A DNA stretch of 64,000 nucleotides from Rosellinia necatrix (Eukaryota > Ascomycota > Sordariomycetes > Xylariales > Xylariaceae). Below the pieces are notes generated by a model. The model had not been told where the DNA came from and made no database searches. It was given only the letters and a program-made list of their open reading frames with translations. The translations under genes and the position numbers were made by a program. Shown here in pieces: positions 11,935-24,412 of the stretch (position 1 is its first letter; the number at the start of each line of letters is the position of its first letter). Location: assembly GCA_021209875.1 (NCBI GenBank), contig JAGYVD010000004.1, positions 310,001-374,000 of the forward strand. Direction: 5' to 3'.

Positions 11935-12805
11935 CATCCGGCCTCTCAATAAACTTAATACTAATGATTTGCCCCTTTCTGTCCACTATCACGCGATGCG
12001 TTGTGATGTGATGCTTTGAGGTGATGCTTTGAGATGGGGGGCAGGAGACGTGGCGCCAGGCGTGATAATCATGCGACTGTGATGCGCAAGCCCCCGAATT
12101 AAAAACCTTGGAAGTAACCGAGGTACGGTCGGGAAGCACCTACGCATCTCTTGATGGTGCTATATAGAAGCATCCGGTAGGCGCATCGGGTGGGCGCATC
12201 GGGTAGGCGCATCGGGTAGGCGCATCAGATAGGAGTATCGGGTAAGAGTGGGTAGGTATCGGATAGGGGCTGTTAACCAAGTAAGTAGGTACTTAGGTAA
12301 ATAAGTAAGTAAGTACCTACCTAGGCTAGGGGGGTTGGACAGATGGAAGTCACATTACCGTTGGTATATGCGGGGAAAGTGAGATGTTGGATGCAGCTTG
12401 GGCGCGGTTACTGCGCAGTTAGATGCAGCCAGTCTGAACTCTTCACACCACCAGCAGAGCGCCTTCTCACCGCTTACCTAATTATAGGTCCTCTTAGTCC
12501 ACGTCTCACTCTTTTGGATCCCGATTTCGCGTAAACTCTAAGACTTGTTCTCTACTCGTAGCACCTCGCCCCACTCACACACCTGCTAAGTAGGCAGTGT
12601 ACCTAGTTACTTACTTGAAGTACCGAGGATGGATCAAAGAGTAGATATCAGCGGGATCGAGCGGGCGGGGTACTGGGGCAGCATTTCGACAGTCGCACTT
12701 ACTTACCCCTTTGATATATTGGCACCGTGAGCAGTGCCGCTGTTTCTCCTCTCAGTAAATACTTAAGCATGAACTCCTTAGCTCATACATTGAATACTTC
12801 ACATC
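11935..12805. other. Intergenic region upstream of trimethyllysine dioxygenase
   Basis: No supported gene. Contains a five-unit 13-nt tandem repeat at 12180-12244 and a TAAGTA/TACCTA block at 12280-12328. The latter is followed by the presumed promoter of the downstream gene. Confidence 0.55.
12180..12244. repeat. 13-nt tandem repeat, five units
   Basis: Units of GGCGCATCGGGTA. Copies 2 and 3 are exact, copy 1 differs by one base, and copies 4 and 5 differ by two. It lies about 560 nt before the dioxygenase start. Confidence 0.85.
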
Positions 12806-14925
12806 ATGGCGTGTTTCATTCGCCGGCTTCGACCTGAACTCATACATTTTTATCCAGCTCATGCCCCACGAACACTATTCTCAGCACCTCGCGGTATTAT
12901 TTGGTGGGTTCATCATGAAAGACACCGTCCCCTCGTGTATATCATGCGTATCGTGTAGAGCTTAACATTTCTCCCTCTCTCTATATAGCGAGTCGTCGAG
13001 GAAGCACTCTGTCAAAGCTTCAGCCAACCACCCCTCAGAGGATGCCGTTTTTTGGACTGCAGCTAAGGGGGCGCCTCCAGGCATGAAAAAAGAAGACGCC
13101 GCTGCCGCTCTCACCTTTGCATATACCAATGAGAAGCCGTACCGTTGGGGTAATCTTCTGTACGTATCATGGAGCTGCAACGCCACGATCGCCTAACTAA
13201 TATGAATCTGGTCAATCATTGCCAGTCCCTTTTTTTGGTTAAGGTTTGCCTTGTCTTCGTGGCGTAGAATATCCGACCTTACTCATATTTCCAAGGGATA
13301 ACTGCCGGTGCAGCGTTTGCATAAATCAATATACGAGACAGCGGAACTTCAACACTTTTGAGGTGAACTCTAGTACCGCCGGGATATGCAACCAAGACTG
13401 ATCTTATGTTCACAAGCTACCCGTAGATATCACGCCAACTCAAGTGATAACCACCGAAACTGGACTTGAGGTTCAATGTCTGTTATAACGATCTCACGTA
13501 CGGGGGATAGTCATTCTGATCTATTCCAGGGTCGCATGGCTCACACGCGAGCTTCTATACCTGGGATTTCCTCGAACCCTACATCAAAGGGCATAAGCCA
13601 AAACCCGATGACGTCCCGTCCGTGCTTCCCCTCTCTCCGCTTTACCTCCCAAGGCCTGAGCTTAAACGACGATAGGATTGAATGTTTTGGGGCCGAGGGA
13701 CATCCAAGCGCAACTATAGAGTATGGCGAATTTGACGACAATGAGACGCAGACCGTCGGGCGCTGGGCGGACATGATTGTATGTATACTGCATTTCAGCC
13801 TGCATCTGCCTCTGCGACCTTGCCTCACAATCATAGAAACGTAAGGGGTTTGCCTTCGTTACCGGGGTGCCAACCGACTCCGCCAACTCCACGAAGAATC
13901 TGCTGGAGAAGATTGCCTTCATACGCAAGACACACTATGGCGGCTTCTACGATTTCACTCCAGATCTCGCCCACGCGGACACGGCTTATACAAACCAAGC
14001 ACTGGCTGCACAGTACGTCGTTGGGGTTATTTTCTACACCTCGTCCACCCCCTCCCCTCCCCCCCCTCTCTAAGCGGATTCACGAGTCTTTTTGGCACCC
14101 CATGAGTCCTTCAAAACCCCCAGGAATATGCGTTAAGACATATTAACTCATCAACGCTTGCTTTCGAATAGTACGGATACCACATACTTCAGCGACACCG
14201 TCGGGCTACAGGCTTTTCACCTCCTCTCCCACACGGGCCCAGGTTCCCCGGGGGGGTTCCGAGACAGGCCTGGGAGGGCAGTCGCTGCTCGTTGACGGCT
14301 ACCATGCGGCGCAGATACTGAAAAAGGAGGCGCCAGATCTGTTCGAAATCCTAGCGAGCGTCGGGGTTCCCTTCCACGCGAGCGGCAACGAGGGCATCAC
14401 CATCGCCCCTGATAAGCTGTATCCGGTGCTCGAGCTTGACGCGGCGACAAGCGGGGTGCGCCGCATCAGGTGGAACAATGACGACCGTGGCGTGCTCCCG
14501 CTCGGCGGGACGTTCTCGGCAGCGAGGTGGTACGCTGCGGGGAGGAAATGGGATGAGATCTTGCGGCGGAAGGACCTCGAGTATTGGTTTCAGCTCAAGC
14601 CTGGCACGGTTATTAGTAAGTGCTTGTCCGTCCTCATCCACATACGTATACATATGGTCGGGTTAGTGGTTCTTGATGCTGATTTTTGGCGCGAAGTATT
14701 TGATAACTGGCGCGTCCTGCACGGGCGGAGTGCGTTCACAGGTGTCAGGCGCATATGCGGTGGCTATAGTAGGTGCTACTTTAATGATCCCCATCCCTGG
14801 TCGATGCGTATTACGCCTCTAGCTAATCAAACCCTGTTTATCCAGTCAACCGAGACGATTTTATTTCGCGCTGGAGGAACACCAATTACCCTAGGGATCA
14901 GGTCCTCAAGCAGGTCATTGGGTAA
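12806..14925 (+). CDS. Trimethyllysine dioxygenase, carnitine biosynthesis, with one apparent frameshift
   Basis: Fe(II)/2-oxoglutarate enzyme that hydroxylates N6-trimethyllysine, the first step of carnitine synthesis (EC 1.14.11.8). Model: 12806-12903, 12989-13159, 13226-13243, 13296-13362, 13417-13477, 13530-13617, 13676-13778, 13837-14012, 14172-14615, 14697-14768 and 14846-14925. All exons join in phase except for one extra base inside exon 9. The order of motifs is typical: FWLRDNCRCSVC zinc-type cysteines, QRNFNTFE, THYGGFYDFTPDLA, the metal ligands in HTDTTYF, HASGNEGITIAPDKLYPV, RWNNDDRG, FDNWRVLHGRSAFTG with the distal histidine, RRICGGY and NRDDFISRWRNTNYPR. The N-terminal 40 residues are basic and could be a mitochondrial leader. 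Exons 1-2 and the donor of exon 6 are the least certain. In exon 9, a run of seven G (14250-14256) shifts the frame; removing one G restores the downstream motifs. Confidence 0.88.
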
Positions 14926-15698
14926 CATCGCCAAACGCACACATGCCACGGAATATATAGCGATATTGTTCCTCTGGCTGCCACCCTCACGAATAGATTC
15001 TGTTAGTGGGTTGAACCCTTGTGTCCATTTAACTTCTTGCTGTGAAGTTGACTTCTAAATTGATGCATGTGCATGAAACCGTCCCGGGATGGGATGAGAT
15101 TGGCACTGTCCGTGCATATTGCGATATTCTCGCCCGGTCGATTTCCCCCTCATGTTCGTCTCTTCGTCTCCAATCGGCCGATTCCGACCGCTAAAGGCTT
15201 GGTATGTAAGTTACTGATAGTCAGCTCTCCTCGAAATCCGAAGTTTGCTGGCGCCATCGGCGGTAGCTGGGGGATCTACAGTCCAAGGACCTGACTGTCC
15301 CGACAAACCAGCTGCACAAAAACGTCATCCCTTTCGGGCCGTCGCAGCGCTGCATTCCCACTATCCAGCCATTAGCCATATTATTTTGTTTCCCAAAGGC
15401 GGCGTGCATTTACAGGGCCCCAAAAATAGGTAAAGTTTGGACAAGTGAAATTCTATATAAGCATCAAGTATGGCAGCGGCGTTGACTTTGTTTGGTTATC
15501 TATTTAGTGTTCGATTCCATTTGGCTCGTCATCTTCGCTCTTCCGTTTGCCTGCCTTGTGTGATTATAATCCACAGCGCCCTATCTATTTGCGTTGCCTA
15601 CCAACTTCAATTACTCCCTCCCCCATTTGTTAATTCCTTCATATCCAAGACTACGTATAATAGTAGGTTACAAGTATATAACCACCACTTGCACCAAG
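14926..15698. other. Intergenic region upstream of the SDR gene
   Basis: No supported gene. A TATATAAG element at 15454-15461, about 240 nt before the next ATG, is a candidate TATA box. Confidence 0.5.
15454..15461 (+). promoter_or_regulatory. Candidate TATA box of the SDR gene
   Basis: TATATAAG, correctly oriented. It implies a 5' leader of roughly 200 nt. No transcript data; judged from sequence only. Confidence 0.35.
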
Positions 15699-16797
<1,099 letters not shown>

Positions 16798-18422
16798 GGA
16801 AGAGGCTCCCAGAAGTTGGTCTGGGTCGCCGATGGTCCGCGAACTGTCTGACCGATTGCCTGCCTGCCTGCCTGCCTGCCTACCTAGCCCTAGATAGTCT
16901 TAAGAGCCCGGCGCGGTTCGCCCATGGCGCCGCAGTTCTCCGGGCCAAGCGGCTTGGGTTGATTGCGCTACTGTGGGTATCTACTGGACTACGGGATGCC
17001 CGATTCACTACCATAGTAGGCAGGCCTATCCTACCCCAGAAAGAGGATATACAAATGCACTGGTATCTTTTAGTTTAGTTTACCTAGCGCGTCATAGCTA
17101 TTGGGAGCACGATGAGGGAAGGGAAGGGGCCTGATAGGACTCTTTCACCATTGAACACGCAACCCGCTCCTGGTGGCTAGATCTATGTGTCTATGATAAG
17201 CACGATGCATCAGGCTGGCGAGAATAGCTGGCACACAAAAGGTGAAAGGTGTGAAGAACCGGCTTCGTGAACAATGTAGAGCCTTGTGTGACAGATGCAG
17301 ATAGAAGACATAGAATGCTGGGTGTGGGTGCTGAGTGTAGGCTGCCTCTCATGAGCTGAGCCAAGGTGCACCAGCTACCCCTCAATGAAGTACAAGTAGG
17401 TAGTGAGCTCACCGAACTAGGGCATAATCACTTAACTACTTGTATGTACCTACTTAGTCACAACCTACCTTAGGTAGGTAGGTACTTAACCTACGTAGGT
17501 CATTACCCAGTATTGATAAGATACTTAACTATGTCAAGGAATGAATGCCGGATTGCAGCCAGTTGTTCTCATAAGGTATAATTTATAAGCATCGAATCAA
17601 GCAGGTACCTTTCATATAAGGACATCCACGGTAGTGGTAGTTAGGCCAGGCGCTGGGATACGGAGTCGGTAACTAATTATTGGACCCCCATTACTAGTAC
17701 CCGATCGGTACTTGGGCTGCGGCGAACAAGTCTGGATGCCGTTCTTAGCGAGGTGGTTTATCTAAGCGTTGGAAGTATCGTAGAGTACTGATGGCGATAT
17801 CAGTGAAAGAGCCCCCTCCTATTTCACCCCTGAATAGAACCCCACACCCCCTGGGTACAGTCCTGTACAAGCACATCACAGACGGGGTATCCTTACTCGC
17901 CATGTAAGTCGTACTCGACACTGGCTTTCTGCCCGCTTTTTGTTTTCGCCGCCCAATACCGCCGTCCACTTCGCTGGGTACAGTGGGCTCTACAGGTAGG
18001 TAGTGCATAATTCGGTTAGTAGTTTAAGTAAGTAATAAGTACCTAAGTAGGTATGTAGGTAGGTATGGGTATGTTGGTAGGTATGTATTGTAGTGGCCGC
18101 CCGCTTCGAGCCCTCCGCCCTTCCAGCTCCCGCCATCCTTGTTGCCCTCGCTTTTCTCACTGCACTGCACTAGATAACGAGATAACCTTTTTACCTTACC
18201 TACTACCTACCATTACCTACCTAGTTACCTACCTCTACGACCCGACTCCTCTAATATCTTAACTTCGGCGGCAAGGCACAACCCAAAACACACCTCTCCC
18301 CGGGTATCGCTTGTCGGCACTCGTCTGTCCCAGGCCGTCGTAGTCTAGTCTTCGGAGCCGCGCGAGCAAGCGAGCGAGTAGATCGGTACCTGTCCTGCCA
18401 AAGGCGCAGCCCACCGCCCAAC
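16798..18422. other. Intergenic region upstream of calcineurin A
   Basis: No supported gene in 1.6 kb. Holds (TGCC)6 at 16857-16880 and three TAGGTA/TACCTA clusters (17446-17500, 18026-18087, 18190-18236). The last lies close to the calcineurin start. Confidence 0.6.
16857..16880. repeat. (TGCC)6 tetranucleotide repeat
   Basis: Six perfect TGCC units just downstream of the SDR stop codon, likely in its 3' region. Confidence 0.9.
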
Positions 18423-18727
18423 ATGGACGTCGGTGGCGAGCAGCCATCTCCCGGCCAAGACGAGCAGCAGCAGCAGCGCAATGCCCACGTCGACAATGCG
18501 ATCCGCGCCATTCGCCAGAAGAAGCCGCCTCCCGAGATCGACTTCACCATCCATACCATGGAGGATGGCGCTCAGGTGAACACGACCGAGCGGGTTTGCA
18601 AAGGTACCTCAACCCCCATCCGACGAACCGCCCCCTCTGCCCGCGTGCCCGCGTGCCCGTCTGTCTGCCTACCCCGCCATCGCCGTCTGTGCTCCCACCC
18701 GACCGTGTGGGCGAGAATGGGGGGGAG

Positions 18728-18758
<31 letters not shown>

Positions 18759-20588
18759 AGAATGTTCGGGAGAGGACGAGGAAGAGGAGGACACTGACGA
18801 TCGTGGCAATGCCGACCACGACAACCATGACACACCTATGACACCCATGACAACCATGACAATGATGCCGACCGTATAGATGATGAACTAACCGTTTTGT
18901 CTCCAGATGTCCAGGCTCCTGCTACCTTCAAGCCCACCGACGAGCAGTTCTTCGAGGACGATACTCGGACCAAGCCCAACATCACCTTCCTGAAACAGCA
19001 CTTCTATCGCGAGGGGCGTCTGACAGAGGACCAGGCCTTGTGGATTATCAAAACGGGCACTGAGCTCCTACGCCAAGAGCCAAATCTCCTCGAGATGGAC
19101 GCCCCCATCACCGTGTGCGGCGACGTGCACGGCCAATACTACGACCTCATGAAGTTATTCGAGGTGGGCGGCGACCCTGCCGAGACTCGATATTTATTTT
19201 TGGGCGACTATGTCGACAGAGGCTACTTCAGTATCGAATGCGTCCTCTACCTATGGTCTCTAAAGATACACTACCCCCAAACCCTCTGGCTATTACGTGG
19301 AAACCATGAGTGTCGTCATTTAACCGATTATTTTACTTTCAAGCTCGAGTGCAGGCACAAGTATTCCGAGGCCATCTACGAAGCCTGCATGGAGTCTTTC
19401 TGCAGCCTCCCCCTTGCTGCTGTCATGAACAAACAATTCCTGTGCATTCACGGAGGTCTCAGCCCGGAGCTGCATACCCTCGACGACTTGCGCAATGTTA
19501 GTAGCCACCCTTTGGCCTCCTATTCGTGTTTGGCTTGGTCTGGTTTGGCTGTCCGCCCTCTTTCGTTTGCATGCTGACCCCCACTCCCCTGTAGATTGAC
19601 AGGTTCCGCGAACCACCTACCCAAGGACTAATGTGCGACATCCTCTGGGCGGATCCCCTCGAGGACTTTGGCCAAGAGAAAACAAACGAGTTTTTCATGC
19701 ATAACCACGTACGAGGCTGTTCTTACTTCTTCTCGTACCACGCGGCTTGCAACTTCCTGGAGAAGAACAACTTGCTGTCCATCATCCGAGCCCACGAGGC
19801 ACAGGATGCCGGGTACCGAATGTATCGTAAGACGCGGACTACTGGGTTCCCCAGTGTCATGACCATTTTCTCCGCACCCAACTACCTCGACGTCTATAAC
19901 AACAAGGCTGCGGTACTGAAGTATGAGAACAACGTTATGAATATCCGACAATTTAATTGCACACCCCATCCTTATTGGCTCCCTAATTTTATGGATGTCT
20001 TTACTTGGTCACTACCTTTCGTTGGAGAGAAGATCACCGACATGCTTATCGCCATACTCAGTACCTGTTCCGAAGAGGAATTGCAGCAAGATACACCTTC
20101 GTCGTCGACAGCGGCTCCTCACTCCCCTCCTCTCTCAAGCCCTGCCGATGCGTCATTGGAAGCCAGGAAACGTGCCGTGAAGAACAAAATCTTGGCCATC
20201 GGGCGCATGTCCCGAGTTTTCAACGTCCTCCGCGAGGAATCAGAAAGGGTCACTGAGCTCAAGACCGTCACCGGTGGGCGGTTGCCGGCAGGCACCCTGA
20301 TGCTCGGCGCTGAGGGAATCAAGAATGCCATTACAAGTTTCGAGGATGCCAGAAAAGTTGATATACAAAACGAAAGGCTGCCACCAAGCCATGAAGAGGT
20401 TGTAAAGACTCAGGAAGAGGAACGCCAACACGCCCTGGAGCGAGCCACCCGGGAGGCGGACAATGATACAAAGCTTCATTCACTTTCCAGGAGACTCAGC
20501 ATGTAAGCCAACCCCCCTCCCTCCCCCCTTATCCGAGTTCTGGTTCTTTCCTCTGACCCGTACGTATAGGGATCGCAAGCGAACATGA
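18423..20588 (+). CDS. cna1: Calcineurin A, catalytic subunit of Ca2+/calmodulin-dependent phosphatase (PP2B)
   Basis: Serine/threonine phosphatase that acts with calcineurin B and calmodulin to dephosphorylate Crz1-type factors in the cytosol. Exons 18423-18603, 18907-19496, 19595-20502 and 20570-20588 give 565 residues. If the last intron is retained, a stop at 20504-20506 gives 560. Metallophosphatase signatures are [10 protein letters not shown] (about residue 132), [20 protein letters not shown] and [10 protein letters not shown]. The calcineurin-specific segment [12 protein letters not shown] and the calcineurin B-binding helix follow. The calmodulin-binding region includes [18 protein letters not shown], and the autoinhibitory region includes [19 protein letters not shown] short glutamine-rich N-terminus precedes the core. 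The 303-nt first intron holds a compound GT/GA microsatellite. The main doubt is the C-terminus. Confidence 0.97.
18729..18759. repeat. Compound (GT)n(GA)n microsatellite in calcineurin A intron 1
   Basis: About nine GT units run directly into GA units inside the first intron. Confidence 0.9.
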
Positions 20589-22125
20589 AGTGCCGTCCCT
20601 GTATACTTGCTAGCGTCTCATGTAACGGACGAGGGTGGCTTAGACGAATTGTTTTATACTATTCGGCGGGTGGGTCGTTCCGAGGTGTGATCCCCCTTGC
20701 AGCTAAAAAAAGGGTAATGCGTTTCCCGCCAGCCTAGTGATACCTAAAGTTCGATTTGGTATTTCCCCAGCGCATCGGCATGAAGGAGTCAAAGAGGTTC
20801 ACAAAAACGGGAGGGTACTCTTTGATATGACTTACGACTTGTTTGGACTGGGACGGAGACACAAGCGCCAGCCAACTGGAAGGGTACTTTCAATAACGGC
20901 CGAAAATGAGATGACGAGATGGACGCAATAAAATAATACCGGCTTTCGCCGATGAACCTACTGAATAGCAACCTGATCTGGTACGTGACGCTCTTGAAAA
21001 CAACAAGGGAAACAATGTGCTATGCTTTTTTTTACGCCAGTAGCGCTCGTAGACGATTCGCTTCCATTTTTCCCAAGGGCAAGTGCCGCTCTTACACGCG
21101 GCTATCATCGCGGTCAGCAAAGAGCGAATCAATTACTTTTGTAAACTAGCCCTCCGTAGATCGGAGTCGACGACGATGCCCCCGGTTCTCCGGATAGCCA
21201 GCTGTATTACTCCACCGATCGCACCGTCGCTGGCTACTATCCCGCCCTGCGAGGTCATAGGTTGGTTCAAAATGAATGCCTTCGATTGGGAAACCCTAAG
21301 TCGTACCTGCACCACCCCCCATCATGATATGCTTTGCAACCTAACTACATCATCATCATCATCATCAGAGGGTCGTAACGTCACCAACCACATGAAACCG
21401 CGGCCTCCCCTCACTTACTAATGCCCTCCACACCATAAAGTGCGGGGGAGGGGGCCGTCCGTGGGTTGCATAAGTTCATGGGTCGTAGGGAAGCGGAAAT
21501 GGAATTCCTAGGACGTGTGTAATGCAGGTAGGTAGGCAGGTAAGGGGGGAAGGACGGGCTGATGGCCTTGGCCATCGTGGGGTGCGATGGATGGAGGATG
21601 GTTCACCGCGGACGTTAAATAGGTCGCTATCGCGCACGCGCTCGGTCAGTGTTTTCTATCTCTGCCTACCTTGGTGAAACGGGACGCTTTCGTCTGTGCT
21701 TGGATATACTAACTGTCCATTATTTATATATATATACCTCACGCCTTCTGCCATTATTTACGGAGCGTCTCATCTTCTAAGTCTTTGCTATATTCGTTGA
21801 TATCCCTACTCCGCATAAACACTTCCTTGGGGAGAGCATCACAAATCAATCGTCGAAGCATTGTCCCGCCGGACAGCGACGCGCACGGCTTCCATCTCTC
21901 TGCAGGTTCCTCCCTCTTAGTCCCGTTCGTCGAGCGTCTGTGATCTTGCACGGACACGTATCCTAGGGAACTATATATATATATTAAGCAGTCAGCCAAA
22001 CCGGGGATAAGAGGGCCATTACACACATCTAGGGTTTTATTATTTTTTTTTTTTTGGTATCTTGTTTTATACTGTTTGTTTCTTTGAAGGGGAAAGAAGG
22101 AAGAAAAAAAAAAGAAAAAAAAACC
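20589..22125. other. Intergenic region between calcineurin A and cyclase gene
   Basis: No supported gene. Contains (CAT)n at 21347-21366, a TAGGTAGGCAGGTA tract near 21529, and TA-rich tracts at 21724-21737 and 21971-21984. Two homopolymeric stretches (T and A) immediately precede the cyclase ATG. Confidence 0.55.
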
Positions 22126-23731
22126 ATGGCACCACCGGTCCCGAGGTTCAAGCTGAACGCGAACGGCGTGCCCGACTTCGACGCGCTGCCGCTCCGCGAG
22201 GGGGACCCGCGCCGGGCCGCCTGGGGCCTGTACGGGAGCGCGGACGAGCTCGGCTTCCTCAACCGGCTCACCGACGAGAGGGTCGCGGCCGCCGCGCGGG
22301 GGGAGATCAAGTCGGGGAAACGGTAGGGAAACTGTCCCTCTCTGTCTCTGTCTCTGTCTTTTTTTTTTTTTTTTTCATTAGTTGGTTCCATTCAATTTGT
22401 GCATATATATACAGACGATTTCCGGAATTGCTGGCTGACCTCTGCATCCTTGGGGTGCGGTTTCTTTTTTTTTAGTATCTCTCTGAACTGGCCCCTGAAC
22501 GCCCAGGCGCCTAACAATACGTTCTTCGAGCGTGCGGCGTTTCACCAGGAACTTACCCTCTTGAATCGGTTTGTCGCCAATGATGATAGTAAGCGGTTTC
22601 ATGAGTCCCCCATATATATATGTACTGAAAAGGAGGGCGTGTGTGTGTGTGTGAACGAGAGAGAGAGAGAGAGCTAACCCCGAGTGTGATATGCAGTATG
22701 GACTTTCAACTCGCAAGTCTCTACGCAGTGGGACGGATTGCGCCATTTCGCCTACCAGGACGCGAAACTCTTCTATAACGGCGTCTCGCAGGAAGATATT
22801 CATCACGTCGATAAGGAGACCGGCGAGCGGAGCAAGATCTTGGGTATCAATGGTATGTTGAAATTTAGCTCGTTTTCGTCCCTCCTGTCTAGTGCGAGTT
22901 CCGGTATATGATATGGGCCCTGTGAGGATGACTGGGCAGCCGGGGCAGGGGAAAGCCTATTCATTATGAACATGGTAGCGGAAAAGGGAGAAAAGGTGGT
23001 GGGGAGAGAACGCTAATAAGACTGTCGCGAGCAAGCTTGGTCCGAACAAGGGATCGTGGGCCGCGGCATCCTGATCGACTGGCACGGCTGGCGGGCGTCC
23101 CCTGACGGCCAGGCGCGATCCAAGGTCAAGGACTACGACTCCTTCGAATCCGTCGCGATCCCGCTCGAAGACCTACAGGCGTGTCTGGAGGCGCAAGGGA
23201 CGGAGCTCAAATTCGGCGATATCCTCTTCACCCGAACCGGTACGTTTTCACATTCCTCTCTCTCCCCCCCTCCTCCCCCCTTTTTTTTTTATATACCTTC
23301 CGGATCAAATTCGATATTACCCAGCCCTCACAAAAAAAAAAAAAAAAGGCTAACCCACCGGCCGACCCCAGGATTCATGGCGACGCTCCCGACGAAGACG
23401 GAGGCGCAGATGACGACGTACCGGGCGGTGCACCCGCACCAGTTCGGGGGCGTGGAGCAGACGGAGGCGGTGCTGCGGTGGATCTGGGACCACTTCGCGG
23501 CGGTGGCCGGGGACCAGCCGGCGTTCGAGCGGTTCCCGTCGCGGGCGGGCTGGTTCCTGCACGAGGTCCTGCTCGCCGGCTGGGGCTGCCCCATCGGCGA
23601 GCTCTTCGACCTCGAGGCCCTCGCCGCCCACTGCCGCGCCCGGGGCCGCTGGTCCTTCTTCGTCGCCAGCGAGCCCTGCAACGTCCCCGGCGGCGTCGCG
23701 AGCCCCCCCTAACGTCCTGGCTATCTTCTGA
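22126..23731 (+). CDS. Cyclase-family protein (kynurenine-formamidase-like fold, PF04199 type), C-terminus frameshifted
   Basis: Member of the putative cyclase/metal-dependent hydrolase family, whose fungal members are mostly uncharacterised. Exons: 22126-22322, 22476-22588, 22697-22852, 23036-23239, and 23372 onward. The ATG has a good context (ACCATGG). As written, a TAA at 23710-23712 ends the protein at 336 residues. Conserved parts: WGLYGSADELGFLNRLT near the start, the WNGLRH-like TQWDGLRHFAY segment, GRGILIDWHGW, the GDILFTRTGF block, and the closing EPCNVPGGVASPP. The family normally continues past SPP with a short hydrophobic tail. Here a run of seven C (23703-23709) puts a stop at that point; with six C the frame runs on as PPNVLAIF to a TGA at 23729-23731. 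The feature end reflects that likely natural stop. Substrate unknown. Confidence 0.88.
22638..22673. repeat. Compound (GT)n(GA)n microsatellite in cyclase intron 2
   Basis: GT units, a short AAC break, then GA units, inside the intron between 22589 and 22696. Confidence 0.88.
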
Positions 23732-24412
23732 TGGCGAGGGGGGAATACTTCAAAAAAAAAATAATAAATAAAAAAAAATAAAAAGGGGGGGGGGAGGAGG
23801 AGGAGGAGGAGGAAGACAGAGGAGGGCGGAGAAGAAAGTTGGCTATTCGGGAAGCTTAGGTTTTGTGTTTTGTGTTTTTTTTTTAATTTTTTTTTTATGA
23901 AAGGGCCTTTTTGTTTTAATGGGTTTTTTGATCGATTTATGAATTTCTTTGGTGACGAGGAATGATACTGCGCGGAATCTCATAATTTAAATCTATTTTT
24001 GCTATCTTCATGTCCTAAGGTGTATTATTCTACTGTGTACGGGGGGATCCCTAATGAGCAATGCAGCGATATGTGACTTTAGAATGTCTTGTATATTGCT
24101 CTTCTACGAATCCGTTCACGGTGTTACATTGGAACTTCTCTCCGTTTCCTCGATTACTTCGATAGACGTCAGCCTAGCTTCCGTCAAGGGGAATTTCGAG
24201 GACAGGCGAGCAGATCACACCAACGTACAGGTGGTCATGTATTATAAGAGCTTGGAAGCGAGACCCTCTGGATGCTAGACGTTGCGCTTGGGAAGAGTGG
24301 GTATGGAACTGTTGGTGAGGGTATCATGACGCGGACGCACGCCTCTTTTAACATATTCATTCGCTCTAGTAATCTAAACTCTACTCTACCAACACCGTGT
24401 CTAGATCTAAGT
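23732..24412. other. Convergent intergenic region, cyclase (+) and HAD phosphatase (-)
   Basis: 3' regions of two convergent genes. A-rich and G-rich simple tracts occupy 23750-23815 and T-runs 23875-23898. No supported gene; the small frames seen are not conserved. Confidence 0.55.

Noticed and set aside
14243..14267. 25-nt GT...AG segment as an intron restoring the dioxygenase frame
   Set aside because: Too short for spliceosomal splicing and lacks a branch site; a one-base excess in the seven-G run is simpler.
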